DNA of 64,000 bases. Source: an uncultured Collinsella sp. (lineage in GTDB: Bacteria; Actinomycetota; Coriobacteriia; Coriobacteriales; Coriobacteriaceae). The DNA is taken from positions 1 to 64,000 of the forward strand of contig CABSNK010000005.1 in assembly GCA_902479075.1 (NCBI GenBank), read 5' to 3'. The notes below the pieces were generated by a model. That model was not told where the DNA came from, ran no database searches, and saw only the letters and a program-made list of their open reading frames with translations. Every line of letters begins with the position of its first letter. The stretch's first letter is position 1. Positions 18,164-27,182 of the stretch are shown piece after piece. The position numbers and the translations under genes were made by a program.

Positions 18164-18474
18164 TACTCGCTCTCCCCCTCTCCCAAAATGGACGGCACGC
18201 GGAAGTAGCGGTCGCGCGCGCTGCCGGCGTTTTCGAGCGCAACGTCGAGCGGCAAATCGCGCTCGGGCTCGCGCAGGTCATCGCCCATCACGTTGGACAG
18301 GCTTCCGATGGGATGGAACGTGGGCTCCACGTCGGGCAAGTCATATTGCAAGACGGGCTCGAGCATCTGGACGGCGTCGTTCAGGTAGGACGTCATCTGG
18401 GTAAGCTCGTCATCGGTCAGTGCGATCTTTGCGTACTCGGCGATGCCGCGCACGTCTTTCTCGCTGAGTGCCAT
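18163..18474 (-). CDS. gatC: Asp-tRNA(Asn)/Glu-tRNA(Gln) amidotransferase subunit C
   Basis: A 103-residue GatC, the small belt subunit that stabilises GatA-GatB. It begins LSEKDVRGIAEYAKIALTDDE, the typical first helix, and ends in the conserved FRVPSILGE. The ATG at 18474 follows GGGAGCGCC; an in-frame start at 18492 is less well placed. First gene of the operon. Confidence 0.94.
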   Translation of the reverse strand: MALSEKDVRGIAEYAKIALTDDELTQMTSYLNDAVQMLEPVLQYDLPDVEPTFHPIGSLSNVMGDDLREPERDLPLDVALENAGSARDRYFRVPSILGEGESE

Positions 18475-18553
18475 AGGCGCTCCCTTCCGCATAACAGATA
18501 AACCGCTCTAGTATACAAGGCAACGCCGCTTGGAGCAGGTGCTTTACCCAAAT

Positions 18554-18660
18554 GCAGCGAAAACGTAACGAGGGCAGCGGTTGACAGGCGGCGGGCTGGC
18601 GGTTCTGCAGCGAAACCGCACCGTCCATAGCGAAAACCGTCTCATCCGCAGCGAAAACCA
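18554..18660. repeat. Short AGCGAAAAC repeats
   Basis: (G)(C/T)AGCGAAA(A)C recurs at about 18554, 18606, 18627 and 18648; the last three are about 21 bases apart. Upstream of gatC, next to the family A palindrome. Low complexity is a possible explanation. Confidence 0.3.
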
Positions 18661-18719
18661 TCACAACATTCGACGCTTTTCGCCAAAATCGCAATTTTCA
18701 TCGAATGTTGTGATGGTTT
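18655..18719. repeat. Family A palindrome, copy 1
   Basis: AAACCATCACAACATTCGA (18655-18673) pairs with TCGAATGTTGTGATGGTTT (18701-18719) around a 27-base AT-rich spacer. Three further copies lie at 28620, 32850 and 34092. Confidence 0.8.
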
Positions 18720-18732
18720 GAAAGCCCCGACC

Positions 18733-18761
18733 ACCACAAAGGTACCTGTCCCCTTTGTGGT
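18733..18761. repeat. Family B palindrome, copy 1
   Basis: ACCACAAAGG ... CCTTTGTGGT around the core TACCTGTCC, 17 bases beyond the sortase stop codon. Confidence 0.75.
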
Positions 18762-18777
18762 TGTTCCGGACGATACC

Positions 18778-19716
18778 CTATGCCGAGACCTTAGCCTTGC
18801 GGCGCTTGCGGACCGTGTGGATCACGATGTCCAGCAGCAACAGCACAATGGCTACGACCACGATAAGCACGGCAAACTCGCGCTTGCCCCAGTGGCGGCC
18901 GGCCAGCGACTTTTGCTTGTCGACGTCCTTCTTGTTGTACTTGGTACGCACGCAATGCACCAGCAGGCGATGGTCGTTCACGCCATAGGGCGTGCAGGTG
19001 ACGAGCGTTACCTTGTCGGCGCCCGGCTCGATGGTCAGCGACTCCATCTCCTCGGGCAACACGACCTCGGAGTCCACCATCTTGTAGGCGAGCGTCTTGT
19101 TCATGGTGTGTAGCAGCACCAGGTCGCCGGGCTTCAGCGAGTGGATGTCGTCGAACATGCTCAGGTTGCGCATGCCCGAGTGCGCGGTGAGCACGCAATG
19201 CGTCGAGGTACCGCCCACCGGTAGGCTCGTGCCCTCCAGGTGGCCGACGCCCGCCATAAGGACTTCTTCGCTCGTGCCGTGGTAAATGGGCATGCTCACG
19301 TCGATGGAGGGGATCTCGACCCAGCTCATCATGGGGTCGCGGTCAAAGATGAGCTGCTGGTCGTAGGGCTCGATCTGGTCGGCGGGGAGCTCGGTAGCCT
19401 CGCCCGCCAGCTGCTCGTTAAAGGAGCGCGCCTGGAGCAGGATGCGCTCGCGCTCCTCGGCAGACAGCGCGTCCACGGTGCTGGACACCGTGCTGATCTG
19501 GTTGAACACGCCCGAGGCCTCGAGCCGGTCCAAGATCCACGGCCAGGTCATAAGGCCCACGCCGATAAGGATGATGACGATGGTGATGAGCCGGTCGGCC
19601 CAGCGCGGCAGTCGCTTGCGACGACGCTTAGGTTTTGGTTGAGGTTTGGGCTGGGGGCTTGAGCCGCCGTTGGCCGCGGCGTTATTGCTCTTCATGTGTT
19701 TGGCGCCCTGCACCAT
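18778..19716 (-). CDS. Class C (pilus-assembly) sortase
   Basis: A 312-residue membrane-anchored sortase. After a basic, proline-rich N terminus, a membrane segment (ITIVIILIGVGLMTW) precedes the catalytic domain, and a second one (FAVLIVVVAIVLLLL) ends it, the two-anchor layout of class C enzymes. The catalytic histidine is in LTAHSG, the cysteine in TLVTCTPYG and the arginine in NDHRLLV. A lid-like IFDRDPMMSW lies before the core. It should join pilin subunits by cleaving their LPXTG-type signals, and is the only sortase beside the three substrates upstream on the same strand. The ATG at 19716 has AGGAGT upstream; a Met at 19695 is an alternative. Confidence 0.92.
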   Translation of the reverse strand: MVQGAKHMKSNNAAANGGSSPQPKPQPKPKRRRKRLPRWADRLITIVIILIGVGLMTWPWILDRLEASGVFNQISTVSSTVDALSAEERERILLQARSFNEQLAGEATELPADQIEPYDQQLIFDRDPMMSWVEIPSIDVSMPIYHGTSEEVLMAGVGHLEGTSLPVGGTSTHCVLTAHSGMRNLSMFDDIHSLKPGDLVLLHTMNKTLAYKMVDSEVVLPEEMESLTIEPGADKVTLVTCTPYGVNDHRLLVHCVRTKYNKKDVDKQKSLAGRHWGKREFAVLIVVVAIVLLLLDIVIHTVRKRRKAKVSA

Positions 19717-19948
19717 CGCCGGTCACTCCTCTACAACTCAAGTTGTCTAAACAAATAATAGCCGATTAACGAGCTTCCGCGCCGGACAACGCAGCGAGAC
19801 AGCATTGCGCAGCGCGAGCATAGGCCAACATTTGAGTTTTCAAAATGTCCCGAATCGGCGGGGCGATTCGGGATACAATGTCAATAGAAAACGACGCACC
19901 CCGCGTAAGTGTTCGAAAGCGCGGGCGGCCTAGTTTTCTGGTTTTGTT

Positions 19949-19978
19949 AAATGCCCGGGCCTCTAACCCCGGGCATTC
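19949..19978 (-). terminator. Hairpin after the 50-residue membrane peptide gene
   Basis: AATGCCCGGG / CCCGGGCATT, touching the stop codon of the small gene. On the minus strand it is followed by TTTAACAAAA, a modest U run. Confidence 0.6.
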
Positions 19979-20131
19979 TTATTTGCGCTTGTTGCGGCGC
20001 AAATGCCTTCTACCGTCCGCACCGCGCGTGCGCCTACGGACCTTAAACCGAACCTCATACGAGTCAAGAAACGCGATGACGAACGTGCCCACCGCCGCGA
20101 GGGCGGCGAGCGCGTTAAGGAATTTCAGCAT
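19979..20131 (-). CDS. Small single-pass membrane peptide, 50 aa
   Basis: Not a family I recognise. The 50-residue product has a hydrophobic N-terminal half (LNALAALAAVGTFVIAFLD) and a strongly basic tail rich in Arg and Lys. GGAGG lies 7 bases before the ATG, the best ribosome site in the neighbourhood, and a hairpin touches the stop, so it is likely a real gene. It sits between the sortase and the major pilin on the same strand. It could be a pilus accessory peptide or a type I toxin-like peptide; nothing seen decides the matter. Confidence 0.6.
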   Translation of the reverse strand: MLKFLNALAALAAVGTFVIAFLDSYEVRFKVRRRTRGADGRRHLRRNKRK

Positions 20132-20306
20132 TTGGGGACCTCCGATCGAGTCGTCGGCCGCCCGCGCACGGAATGCGTCGCAAGGATATTTTACTGCGAG
20201 CACTCGCACTTACAGCTGGTAAACGCAATATTTGCAAACATTTGTTCGATAATCACACGCCCGATCCTACTGGCAACGGCGCCCCGGCTGCTATGTCCAA
20301 AAAGAA

Positions 20307-20337
20307 CGGGGCAGACTCCAGCGCGGAGTCTGCCCCG
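20307..20337 (-). terminator. Intrinsic terminator after the major pilin
   Basis: A perfect 13-base stem CGGGGCAGACTCC / GGAGTCTGCCCCG followed on the minus strand by TTCTTTTT. It suggests the sortase and small peptide are transcribed separately or by read-through. Confidence 0.85.
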
Positions 20338-20437
20338 AAAAGTGAACGGCAAAGCAAGAACGTCGATGGACGAGAAAAGTGTCCGCAAGTCTCATGGCCA
20401 TCACATCCCACCTGCCAAAGGGATGGGTGAGTGAGCG

Positions 20438-22093
20438 TTACTCCTGCTCGGACTCCTCAGCCTGCTTACGGCTGCGGATGAGGTGAGCCACGCCGATACA
20501 CAGCACCGCGCCACCAGCGATCCAAGTGAAGGTCACGCCGTTGAGACCGGTCAGCGGGAGACCAGAGCCCTTCTTGTTCTCGATGGTGATGGGAATCCTG
20601 GTCGAGGTAACGTTTCCATCGAGCCCAGAAGTGACCATATCAGAGCTGGGGGTTACGCTGAGTCCTGTCAGTTCGCCGGTCGTCTCATTGTATGTAGGCG
20701 TCACCGTAATGGTAAAGCTAATGGAGTTATAACCCGCGGGCGTCTCACACTCCGTAATCTCGTACTCACCTGCAACAAGACCAGGGATAAAGACCTTGCT
20801 GTCAGTCTCTTTAGTCCTAAACACTCCAGCCTTGCCTGAATCGCTAGTGAATCCACCAGTCTCCGTCAGCCATTTATCGCCAGTAACAGGAGTGGTACCC
20901 TCCTTGGTCATTTTGACCTTAAAGCCGGCAACGAGCTTCTTTTGCGAATCATCCGAAGCAGTCTTGGTAACATCGAGGCCAAAGACGTAGTCAGCAACTT
21001 TGTCCGACTCAGATGTGCCCGTGTCCTCAGTCATGGGATTATTGGAGTAGACAAGCTTGACCTCATTGGTGTTACCAGTGCCTTTATATTCCGCCTTATC
21101 GGTCAGTTTTGCCTTATAGGTCACAACGACCTTAGAGTCGCCCGTAAGCGTCACGCCTGCGGCTGTTGCAGCAGCCTTAAGATCAGAGAAGGAAATCGTC
21201 AGGTCATGACCGCCAGTGAGGTTCCCAGAAGCGTCCTTAGTCTCGTCAAGGCCTACCGTGTAGCCATCTGCAGGCTGGATAACTTTATCGTTAATTGTCA
21301 CCTTAACGGAGTCCTTGATAGCCTCCAGTCCAACAGAAAGATGATCCTGGAACGAATATTCGTACTTGGTGAAGGTGTCGATGTTGCTCGCGACGGAGCC
21401 GGTCAGTTTATATTCAACCTCCTCGCCAATATACGAGTCACTCGCCTTTCCCCATGTCGTGCCCTCGAGCACCTGCTTATCGACGGTGGGAATGCTGGTC
21501 TTCTCGGTAATTGAAACCGCTTCATCTCCGACGACAGCGAAGATAGGGGCGGTGGCGGTTTCGGTGCCTGCGACAGTAAGGGCGTCAGTCACAAAGAGCC
21601 AATAGCCGTGTGAAAGGTTGTTGGCAACACCATTCAAAGTGGCCGCGCAATCACTTGGATCATCCAGATCGGTCACCTTAGCCACAGCAGCCGCAATCTT
21701 ATATGCAGCAGAGTCAGATGCTACGCTAGTCGTTTTACCGGTGTGCATCACGTTCTTGCTAATCCAATCTGCAGCATCCTGGGCGGTTGCGATATTGGCG
21801 TCCGTATCGAATTCCTCAATCGCTTCCTTAACAGCAGCTTCAACCTTGCCGTTCGCCCATGCGATATTGCTCACAAGCGTCTGGCCGTTCTCATCCTTTG
21901 CCACATCAGCGTCAAAGATCTTGTAACCCATGAATTCGGTATCGTTCCCCGACGCTTTTCCGATGGTCACCGAGCCGTTCGCGTCGCCCGCAGCAAACGC
22001 CATCGTGACCGGAGCCATAACCCCGCCGAAGCTCAGCGCTGCTGTGAGGCCGGCGGTTACTGCCAGGCGCGCGATGTTCTTGCTCATGCTCAT
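20438..22093 (-). CDS. Major pilin (SpaA-type isopeptide-forming backbone)
   Basis: A 551-residue secreted fimbrial backbone protein. The signal peptide runs to about residue 35 (FAAGDANG). A pilin-motif lysine is offered by SIPTVDKQV and an E-box by YEITECETPAGYN, which catalyse or receive isopeptide bonds. A Cna-B-like domain precedes the sorting signal LPLTG (512-516), hydrophobic segment and charged tail. The start ATG at 22093 is set by GGAGG 8 bases upstream; the open frame to 22159 has none. It is last of the three substrates on the operon strand and followed by a terminator at 20307. Looks less GC-rich than the pilin upstream. Confidence 0.9.
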   Translation of the reverse strand: MSMSKNIARLAVTAGLTAALSFGGVMAPVTMAFAAGDANGSVTIGKASGNDTEFMGYKIFDADVAKDENGQTLVSNIAWANGKVEAAVKEAIEEFDTDANIATAQDAADWISKNVMHTGKTTSVASDSAAYKIAAAVAKVTDLDDPSDCAATLNGVANNLSHGYWLFVTDALTVAGTETATAPIFAVVGDEAVSITEKTSIPTVDKQVLEGTTWGKASDSYIGEEVEYKLTGSVASNIDTFTKYEYSFQDHLSVGLEAIKDSVKVTINDKVIQPADGYTVGLDETKDASGNLTGGHDLTISFSDLKAAATAAGVTLTGDSKVVVTYKAKLTDKAEYKGTGNTNEVKLVYSNNPMTEDTGTSESDKVADYVFGLDVTKTASDDSQKKLVAGFKVKMTKEGTTPVTGDKWLTETGGFTSDSGKAGVFRTKETDSKVFIPGLVAGEYEITECETPAGYNSISFTITVTPTYNETTGELTGLSVTPSSDMVTSGLDGNVTSTRIPITIENKKGSGLPLTGLNGVTFTWIAGGAVLCIGVAHLIRSRKQAEESEQE

Positions 22094-22201
22094 CTTCTTT
22101 TCCTCCGTTTTCCGGTTGGTTCTCATTCGATCGGTCATCATCTGTCTGTGTCTTAGCATCTACTTCGCTACGTCTCGCCCCGCTCTCTGTGGGGCTGCCA
22201 G

Positions 22202-23866
22202 CTACTCTTTATGGCCGCCACCTCCCCGCTTGACCAGGAGCGCGACCACGATGAGCGCGGCTCCGGCGACCGCTGCGGCGGCCGCGGCGTACATTGCCAT
22301 ATCGCCAGTCGAGGGCATAAAGCCTCCGGTGGTAATGCTAGGGGGTGTGCCGGTGGGCGTGTTGATGAGCGACGCCTCCAGGCTGCCCGTCGACCCGTCC
22401 GCGCTGTCGGCGCGCAGGGGCAACTCGGCCGTGATGGTGAGCTTGGGCTTGGCGGCGGCCACCTGGTCGACGTCCAGGCCCTCGGCCTTAACTGTCACGG
22501 AGCGCGTGCCCTCAAAGGCGGTGTAGCCCTTGGGCGCCTTGAGCTCGCGGACCTCCAGCTTGCCCGAGTCCACGCCCGAGACGGTCACGCGGCCGTCCTC
22601 GCCCGTGGTGACGGTGGCCTTGCCCTCCGCATCCCACGTGCCGTCGGCCGCCAGCGTGCGACCGCGGTCGTCGGCGATGCTCAGGACCGCCCCGGCAAGC
22701 GGCTTGTCGCCGTCGCTGCCGCGCTTGGTGAGCGCGAGATCCCAGGTGTAGGCGCACGCATCGTCGCTCGGCGTGCGGGTAAAGCCGGCGTCGCCGGACT
22801 GGTCGGCAAAGGGAGAGCGCGGGTAGCGCAGGTAGACCTCGTTGGGGTTGCCCTTCGCGATGCCGTGGTTGCACGCGCTATTGAGCGGCGCGTTGTACAC
22901 GGCGACCACGCGGGCACCCGCGGTAAAGGCGTCGGCCCCGCCGAGCGCGGCGATCAGGTCGCCGGTGCGCACGGTGAAGGTCTTACCGTCGACCGAGCCC
23001 CTGCACCGGGCCGTGATGTCGGTCCAGCCCTTCGCGGGCTCGGTGCCGGCGCGGCCGTCCTTGCCGGTCTGGACCGCGTCAAAGCCGCCATCCGCGCCCG
23101 CCGCCACGTACACGCGCACGCTCGCGGCCATCTTGGAGGGGTCGAGTCCCGCGCTCATGGTGTCGACGAACTGCACCGAGTAGGTGTCGTAGGCGGCAAG
23201 GCCTGCCGGGACCGTGGCCGAGAGGCGCCAGTACAGGTCGTCGGCGACCGTGGCGTCGGCGGCCTTCTGCCAGGCGGCGGTGCTGTCCTCCAGCACATGC
23301 TTGACAACCTTGGGCGTCGCGGCCTTGGGCTTGACGGTGACGGCGCTGCCGCCCACCAGAACCATGATCGGCGCGGTGCCGGCCTCGCCCTGGGCGATGG
23401 CGTCGTCGCCGGCGACGATGAGCCAGTAGCCACAGGGCAGCTCGGCCGCCCTGCCCGCGTTAAGGGCCACGGACACGGCGCCAGAGCTCTGGAGGGAACG
23501 AGCGAGCTGTGCGCTCAGCGCGCTCGTAAGGTGAGAATCGGTGTTGAGCCACTCGGCAGCTTCCTGCGCGGTGGCCTGGGATTTGGGCATGCCGGCGCTG
23601 TGCAGCACAGGCAGCACGGCGCCGCGCACGGCATCGCTTGCCCAAACGAGGTCGGTGGCGATCTTGGCGTCGTTGTCGCCATCGATGACGTTGGCACTAA
23701 AAATCTGGTAGGCGTCGTAGCTGCTCGCCACGGTGCCGCTCACCGTGATAGAACCGGTCGAGGTCGGCGCGGCCTGCGCGGAAGCGGGGAACACAACCGC
23801 GCAGGTGCCGATCAGGAGGGCAAGCAGCGCAAACAAGATCGGGAAGGAGCAAACTTTCTTATTCAC
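22202..23866 (-). CDS. Ancillary pilin with MPSTG sorting signal
   Basis: A 554-residue pilin-like surface protein, related in layout to the major pilin: signal peptide to about residue 32, a domain opening GSITVSGTVASSYDAYQIF, a lysine-containing ATPKVVKHVLE, a Cna-B domain with an E-box (LEVRELKAPKGYTAF) and a cell-wall sorting signal. The signal reads MPSTG (517-521) rather than LPXTG. The chosen start is GTG at 23866, preceded by GGGGGTGAG and overlapping the adhesin stop by 8 bases, so translation is probably coupled. It looks distinctly richer in GC than the genes on both sides. Confidence 0.82.
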   Translation of the reverse strand: MNKKVCSFPILFALLALLIGTCAVVFPASAQAAPTSTGSITVSGTVASSYDAYQIFSANVIDGDNDAKIATDLVWASDAVRGAVLPVLHSAGMPKSQATAQEAAEWLNTDSHLTSALSAQLARSLQSSGAVSVALNAGRAAELPCGYWLIVAGDDAIAQGEAGTAPIMVLVGGSAVTVKPKAATPKVVKHVLEDSTAAWQKAADATVADDLYWRLSATVPAGLAAYDTYSVQFVDTMSAGLDPSKMAASVRVYVAAGADGGFDAVQTGKDGRAGTEPAKGWTDITARCRGSVDGKTFTVRTGDLIAALGGADAFTAGARVVAVYNAPLNSACNHGIAKGNPNEVYLRYPRSPFADQSGDAGFTRTPSDDACAYTWDLALTKRGSDGDKPLAGAVLSIADDRGRTLAADGTWDAEGKATVTTGEDGRVTVSGVDSGKLEVRELKAPKGYTAFEGTRSVTVKAEGLDVDQVAAAKPKLTITAELPLRADSADGSTGSLEASLINTPTGTPPSITTGGFMPSTGDMAMYAAAAAAVAGAALIVVALLVKRGGGGHKE

Positions 23867-26800
23867 GACGCTCACCCCCCTTCGCATTCGCCTTGCGACG
23901 AATGTACATCCAGGCTGCAGCAGCGCAAAGCACCGCCGCGCCGGCAAGGTACGTCAGCGTGACGCCCGACATACCAGAAAGGGGCAAAGAAGGGGAGTAG
24001 GTGTTGGTGAAGGTGGGGTTAGGGGTTGAATTCGCGCTCACATTATCGTTGGCGTCGACCTCGTAGTAGACCGGCGTGCATTTCAGCGTGCCGTCACCGT
24101 TGTCCGTTGCCGTTACCACGACCTTGAACCTCTTGGTGTCGTTCTTGTAGCCTTCGTGTTTGGTGCCATCGGCCTCGCTGGCGTCGCATTCACGGATGTA
24201 GTAGGTGAACGTTGCTTTGCCATTGGTAAGATCATTGATGCCCAGTGGACCGATTGGTACCGGATCGAACGTTACTGTCTGAGAATTTCCCGACTCAGCA
24301 GAAGTATATTTGGTCTGAGGGGGTGTCTCCGTGTTGTCGGAATTCTCAGCATACAGCTCGAACTTGAACCTCTTCATCTCGCCGCCGTCGACCTTCTTGG
24401 TCACCTGAGGTGTCCAAGAGCCCTTGGCTGTGTATGCATTAGTAAAGGTCTTATCATTAATAAAGATCTTACCGTTCGTGAGATTAACGGACACATTACT
24501 GACATCGCTCGGAGTAACCTCCATCGAGTCCCCTTTGGTGAGATTAGTGACCTTTACTTTTCCAACCGAGTAGTAGGTGTAAGTAATGTCCAGCACCTTC
24601 TGTGTCTGGGCCACCGTTGTTTCAAATTCAATCTTGTAGATAGTCTCGTCGCAAGTCACGCCAGAAACGGGATTGTCACCGGGGTCCTCAACGAGGTAGT
24701 AGACAATCGAGCCATCGGAGTAGACCTCGCCCAGATTAAAGGCAAAGTTGCCGTCACTATCATTCGTGACCCCATCGCCAACTTTTGTGCAGCCATTGAG
24801 TTGCAGCTTGTGATCGGCAAACGAGGGATCCTGCTTGTTTGTACCCCGTTTGAGCAGCTGGAACTTGAACTCTCCGTCTTTAAGCGCACGACCCGTTAGC
24901 GCCTTAGTGCCGTTGAGCTTCATCTTGGGGTACACGTTCACCTCCGTGGTGGAGCCAGCGATTACGTCGCCGTTGGTCATGATGCCGCCACCGTGAATGT
25001 TGGATCTGTTGCCCGTGATGAAGAGGGACGCAGCCGCGGTAGCAGCATCTTTATCTTCCTGAATCGGCTTAGATTTAAGGCCAATCCTGTACTTAGCTTG
25101 GGCGCCCTCGTACTTGCCGATAGACGTTGGTGTTTTGTCGATCGTGCCCGTCCAGTTGGCAGCACCGCCGCCAAGCATCTGACCCGTTACGGCTGCGATG
25201 TATTCACCGTTAGTACTATCGCGAATAAGAAAAAGATCCTGGTGACCGGCTTTTTTAAACTCTTCAGTTATTTCGCCGCCTTTGTTGTTAGGGAGCCAAT
25301 CCTTGTCATCGGTCTTTTCGTGTGTGCCGCCCGATCGGTTATAACTACCGTCAGGTTTACCGTCAGTATTACCGAAAACCGCGATGCCATTGGTATCGGT
25401 AATGGCAGTCTTACCAGTCGGGCAAGCGGCAAACCCGCCGCCAAAGCCATTGGCATGATTGTTGGTAATCAGCGCGTTATATATATTGAGGCTCGCCGAT
25501 TTAATGCCTTGTTCACTGCTACCCTGAACGAACACGCCGCCGCCACCCCAGTCGTTGGTGGTATTGGTCGTATTGTTAGTGATATAAGCGTGTGAACCTT
25601 TCGGCACTTCAAACACACCAACGGTAGGCGCAGCGATACGGATGCCGCCACCCTCTGAGTTTTGCGCCACATTGCTGGCGATGATTCCACCAGAAAACGT
25701 AAACCCGGAAAGAGCTCGATTCCAAGCGCCAGCATAAACGCCGCCGCCAGCCTCGGCAGAGTAGTTACCGGTAATGTAACCACCGTTAATTGTGAGACTG
25801 CCGCCATTGAAAGCAGCAATGCCGCCACCACCATGGCAACCGTTACCTTTGTGTCCTTCATCGATATAGTACTGATATTTGTTGTTAGTAATGTAACCAT
25901 TCGTAATGGTCACCATAGAGCCCTCAGCACAAATTCCCGCGCCATAACCGCTTTCATAATTATTTGTACCGTTACCGGAGATAATACCGCCAACCATGTC
26001 TACCGCAGAATCCTTGGCATAAACGCCGCCGCCACTGGGGGCATAGTTACCAGCAATTACGCCGCCAGAGATCTCCAGGGTTGAGCCCTCATCCAGGGTT
26101 GAGCCCTCAACATGAATTCCAGCACCAGCACCATCGCTGCCCATAGAAGCACCACAAACGTATCCGCCACTCATGCTGACGGTAGAGCCGTTATCGGCAT
26201 AAATCAGGTGGCGAACATTTGCGTCCTGATTCGTGGTCAGCACGCCGCTTTGAAGGTTAAACGTACCGCCACAGACGTTGATGAGCCTCATCGTAGAGTG
26301 AGCAGTGGTGCCCACGATGGCGCCATTGATGGCAACCTCGTGCTTGAAAAGGGTCTCGGTAGTAGCAGTGTCACTCGAAGTCGAATCAGTCACGTAGTAA
26401 GTGAGCTTACTGGGCGTTGTGCCGTCGTAATCGAGCTTAGCAAGGTTGCCGTTTTTGTCGCCATCCTGCTCGAACTTGTTATCAGCCGCCTGCTGCAGAT
26501 CCTCAATCGTGAGCGTCGCACCCTCGGGCACATTGAACATGGACATGTTGGGCGACTTGCCAGGCTCCACGCCCGAGTGTTTGATCTTATGGCCGTTGAG
26601 GTCGATGGTGGTTTCACCCTGGCCAAGCGTAATGTCGCTTGCATACTCAATATCGAGATTCAAGCGATATTTGCCGGCCTTTTTATCATTTTGAAGGTAG
26701 TGAGATAGGTCGTCTGCAGAATTAATCAGCGTATATTCGGTCGCATCCTCCGCAACAGGTGGAATTGCGCCCTCATTGCTAGCGTCATCCGCGGTCTGCT

Positions 26801-27128
26801 CGGCATCCTCGTCCTGCGAGTCTTCCTCGGACAGCCCCTCAGACTGGACATCATCTCCAGACTCGCCACCCTCAGCGTCGTCACTATTCTGGTTTTCGGT
26901 ATCCCCGTTGTTGGTGTTGTCTACATCAGTAGACTCACTTGAGGAACCCCCCCCCATCACAGTTTCCTCGGTAGAAACTGTCTGGGCATCATTGGCAATG
27001 GCCTGCGAGATCGGAGGCATGACGAGCGACAGTACCAGGCTCAACACGGAGGCTCCGCACAAAACGCCTGCCAGTACACGGCGCGTCGCTTTTTTACTCT
27101 GCTTAGTTTTTTCTGAATTCGCTTTCAT
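23859..27128 (-). CDS. Large LPXTG-anchored pilus tip adhesin, beta-helix type
   Basis: A 1089-residue surface protein, first gene of the pilus operon. A signal peptide (to about 45) is followed by a Ser/Asp/Glu-rich stalk (52-130), then a right-handed beta-helix region (about 140-690) with many GGGxY/GG repeats, as in parallel-beta-helix adhesins and polysaccharide-binding proteins. Two Spy0128/FctA-like isopeptide domains follow (FKFQLLKRG and FKFELYAEN regions), then the sorting signal LPLSG at 1048-1052. AGGAG precedes the ATG. A run of nine G encodes part of MGGGSS at residues 58-61, close to the start, which could switch the gene by slippage. It also carries an 18-base tandem duplication at 26075-26110. 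Confidence 0.85.
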   Translation of the reverse strand: MKANSEKTKQSKKATRRVLAGVLCGASVLSLVLSLVMPPISQAIANDAQTVSTEETVMGGGSSSESTDVDNTNNGDTENQNSDDAEGGESGDDVQSEGLSEEDSQDEDAEQTADDASNEGAIPPVAEDATEYTLINSADDLSHYLQNDKKAGKYRLNLDIEYASDITLGQGETTIDLNGHKIKHSGVEPGKSPNMSMFNVPEGATLTIEDLQQAADNKFEQDGDKNGNLAKLDYDGTTPSKLTYYVTDSTSSDTATTETLFKHEVAINGAIVGTTAHSTMRLINVCGGTFNLQSGVLTTNQDANVRHLIYADNGSTVSMSGGYVCGASMGSDGAGAGIHVEGSTLDEGSTLEISGGVIAGNYAPSGGGVYAKDSAVDMVGGIISGNGTNNYESGYGAGICAEGSMVTITNGYITNNKYQYYIDEGHKGNGCHGGGGIAAFNGGSLTINGGYITGNYSAEAGGGVYAGAWNRALSGFTFSGGIIASNVAQNSEGGGIRIAAPTVGVFEVPKGSHAYITNNTTNTTNDWGGGGVFVQGSSEQGIKSASLNIYNALITNNHANGFGGGFAACPTGKTAITDTNGIAVFGNTDGKPDGSYNRSGGTHEKTDDKDWLPNNKGGEITEEFKKAGHQDLFLIRDSTNGEYIAAVTGQMLGGGAANWTGTIDKTPTSIGKYEGAQAKYRIGLKSKPIQEDKDAATAAASLFITGNRSNIHGGGIMTNGDVIAGSTTEVNVYPKMKLNGTKALTGRALKDGEFKFQLLKRGTNKQDPSFADHKLQLNGCTKVGDGVTNDSDGNFAFNLGEVYSDGSIVYYLVEDPGDNPVSGVTCDETIYKIEFETTVAQTQKVLDITYTYYSVGKVKVTNLTKGDSMEVTPSDVSNVSVNLTNGKIFINDKTFTNAYTAKGSWTPQVTKKVDGGEMKRFKFELYAENSDNTETPPQTKYTSAESGNSQTVTFDPVPIGPLGINDLTNGKATFTYYIRECDASEADGTKHEGYKNDTKRFKVVVTATDNGDGTLKCTPVYYEVDANDNVSANSTPNPTFTNTYSPSLPLSGMSGVTLTYLAGAAVLCAAAAWMYIRRKANAKGGERRE

Positions 27129-27182
27129 CGATGTCTCCTCCCCAAGAGACCGCGATCTTGCTCTTTCACTATCAAACGTATC

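Noticed and set aside
18554..18660. Possible CRISPR array from the AGCGAAAAC repeats
   Set aside because: The repeats are about 10 bases, imperfect and too close together for spacers; no cas genes are near.
22211..23962. A 583-residue open frame on the plus strand opposite the second pilin
   Set aside because: It is the antisense shadow of a GC-rich gene, has no ribosome site or family resemblance, and its composition is dominated by Gly/Arg/His.
26947..26955. The G9 tract as evidence that the adhesin is broken
   Set aside because: The frame is open through the tract and onward to the LPLSG signal, so as sequenced the gene is on; only variability is proposed.
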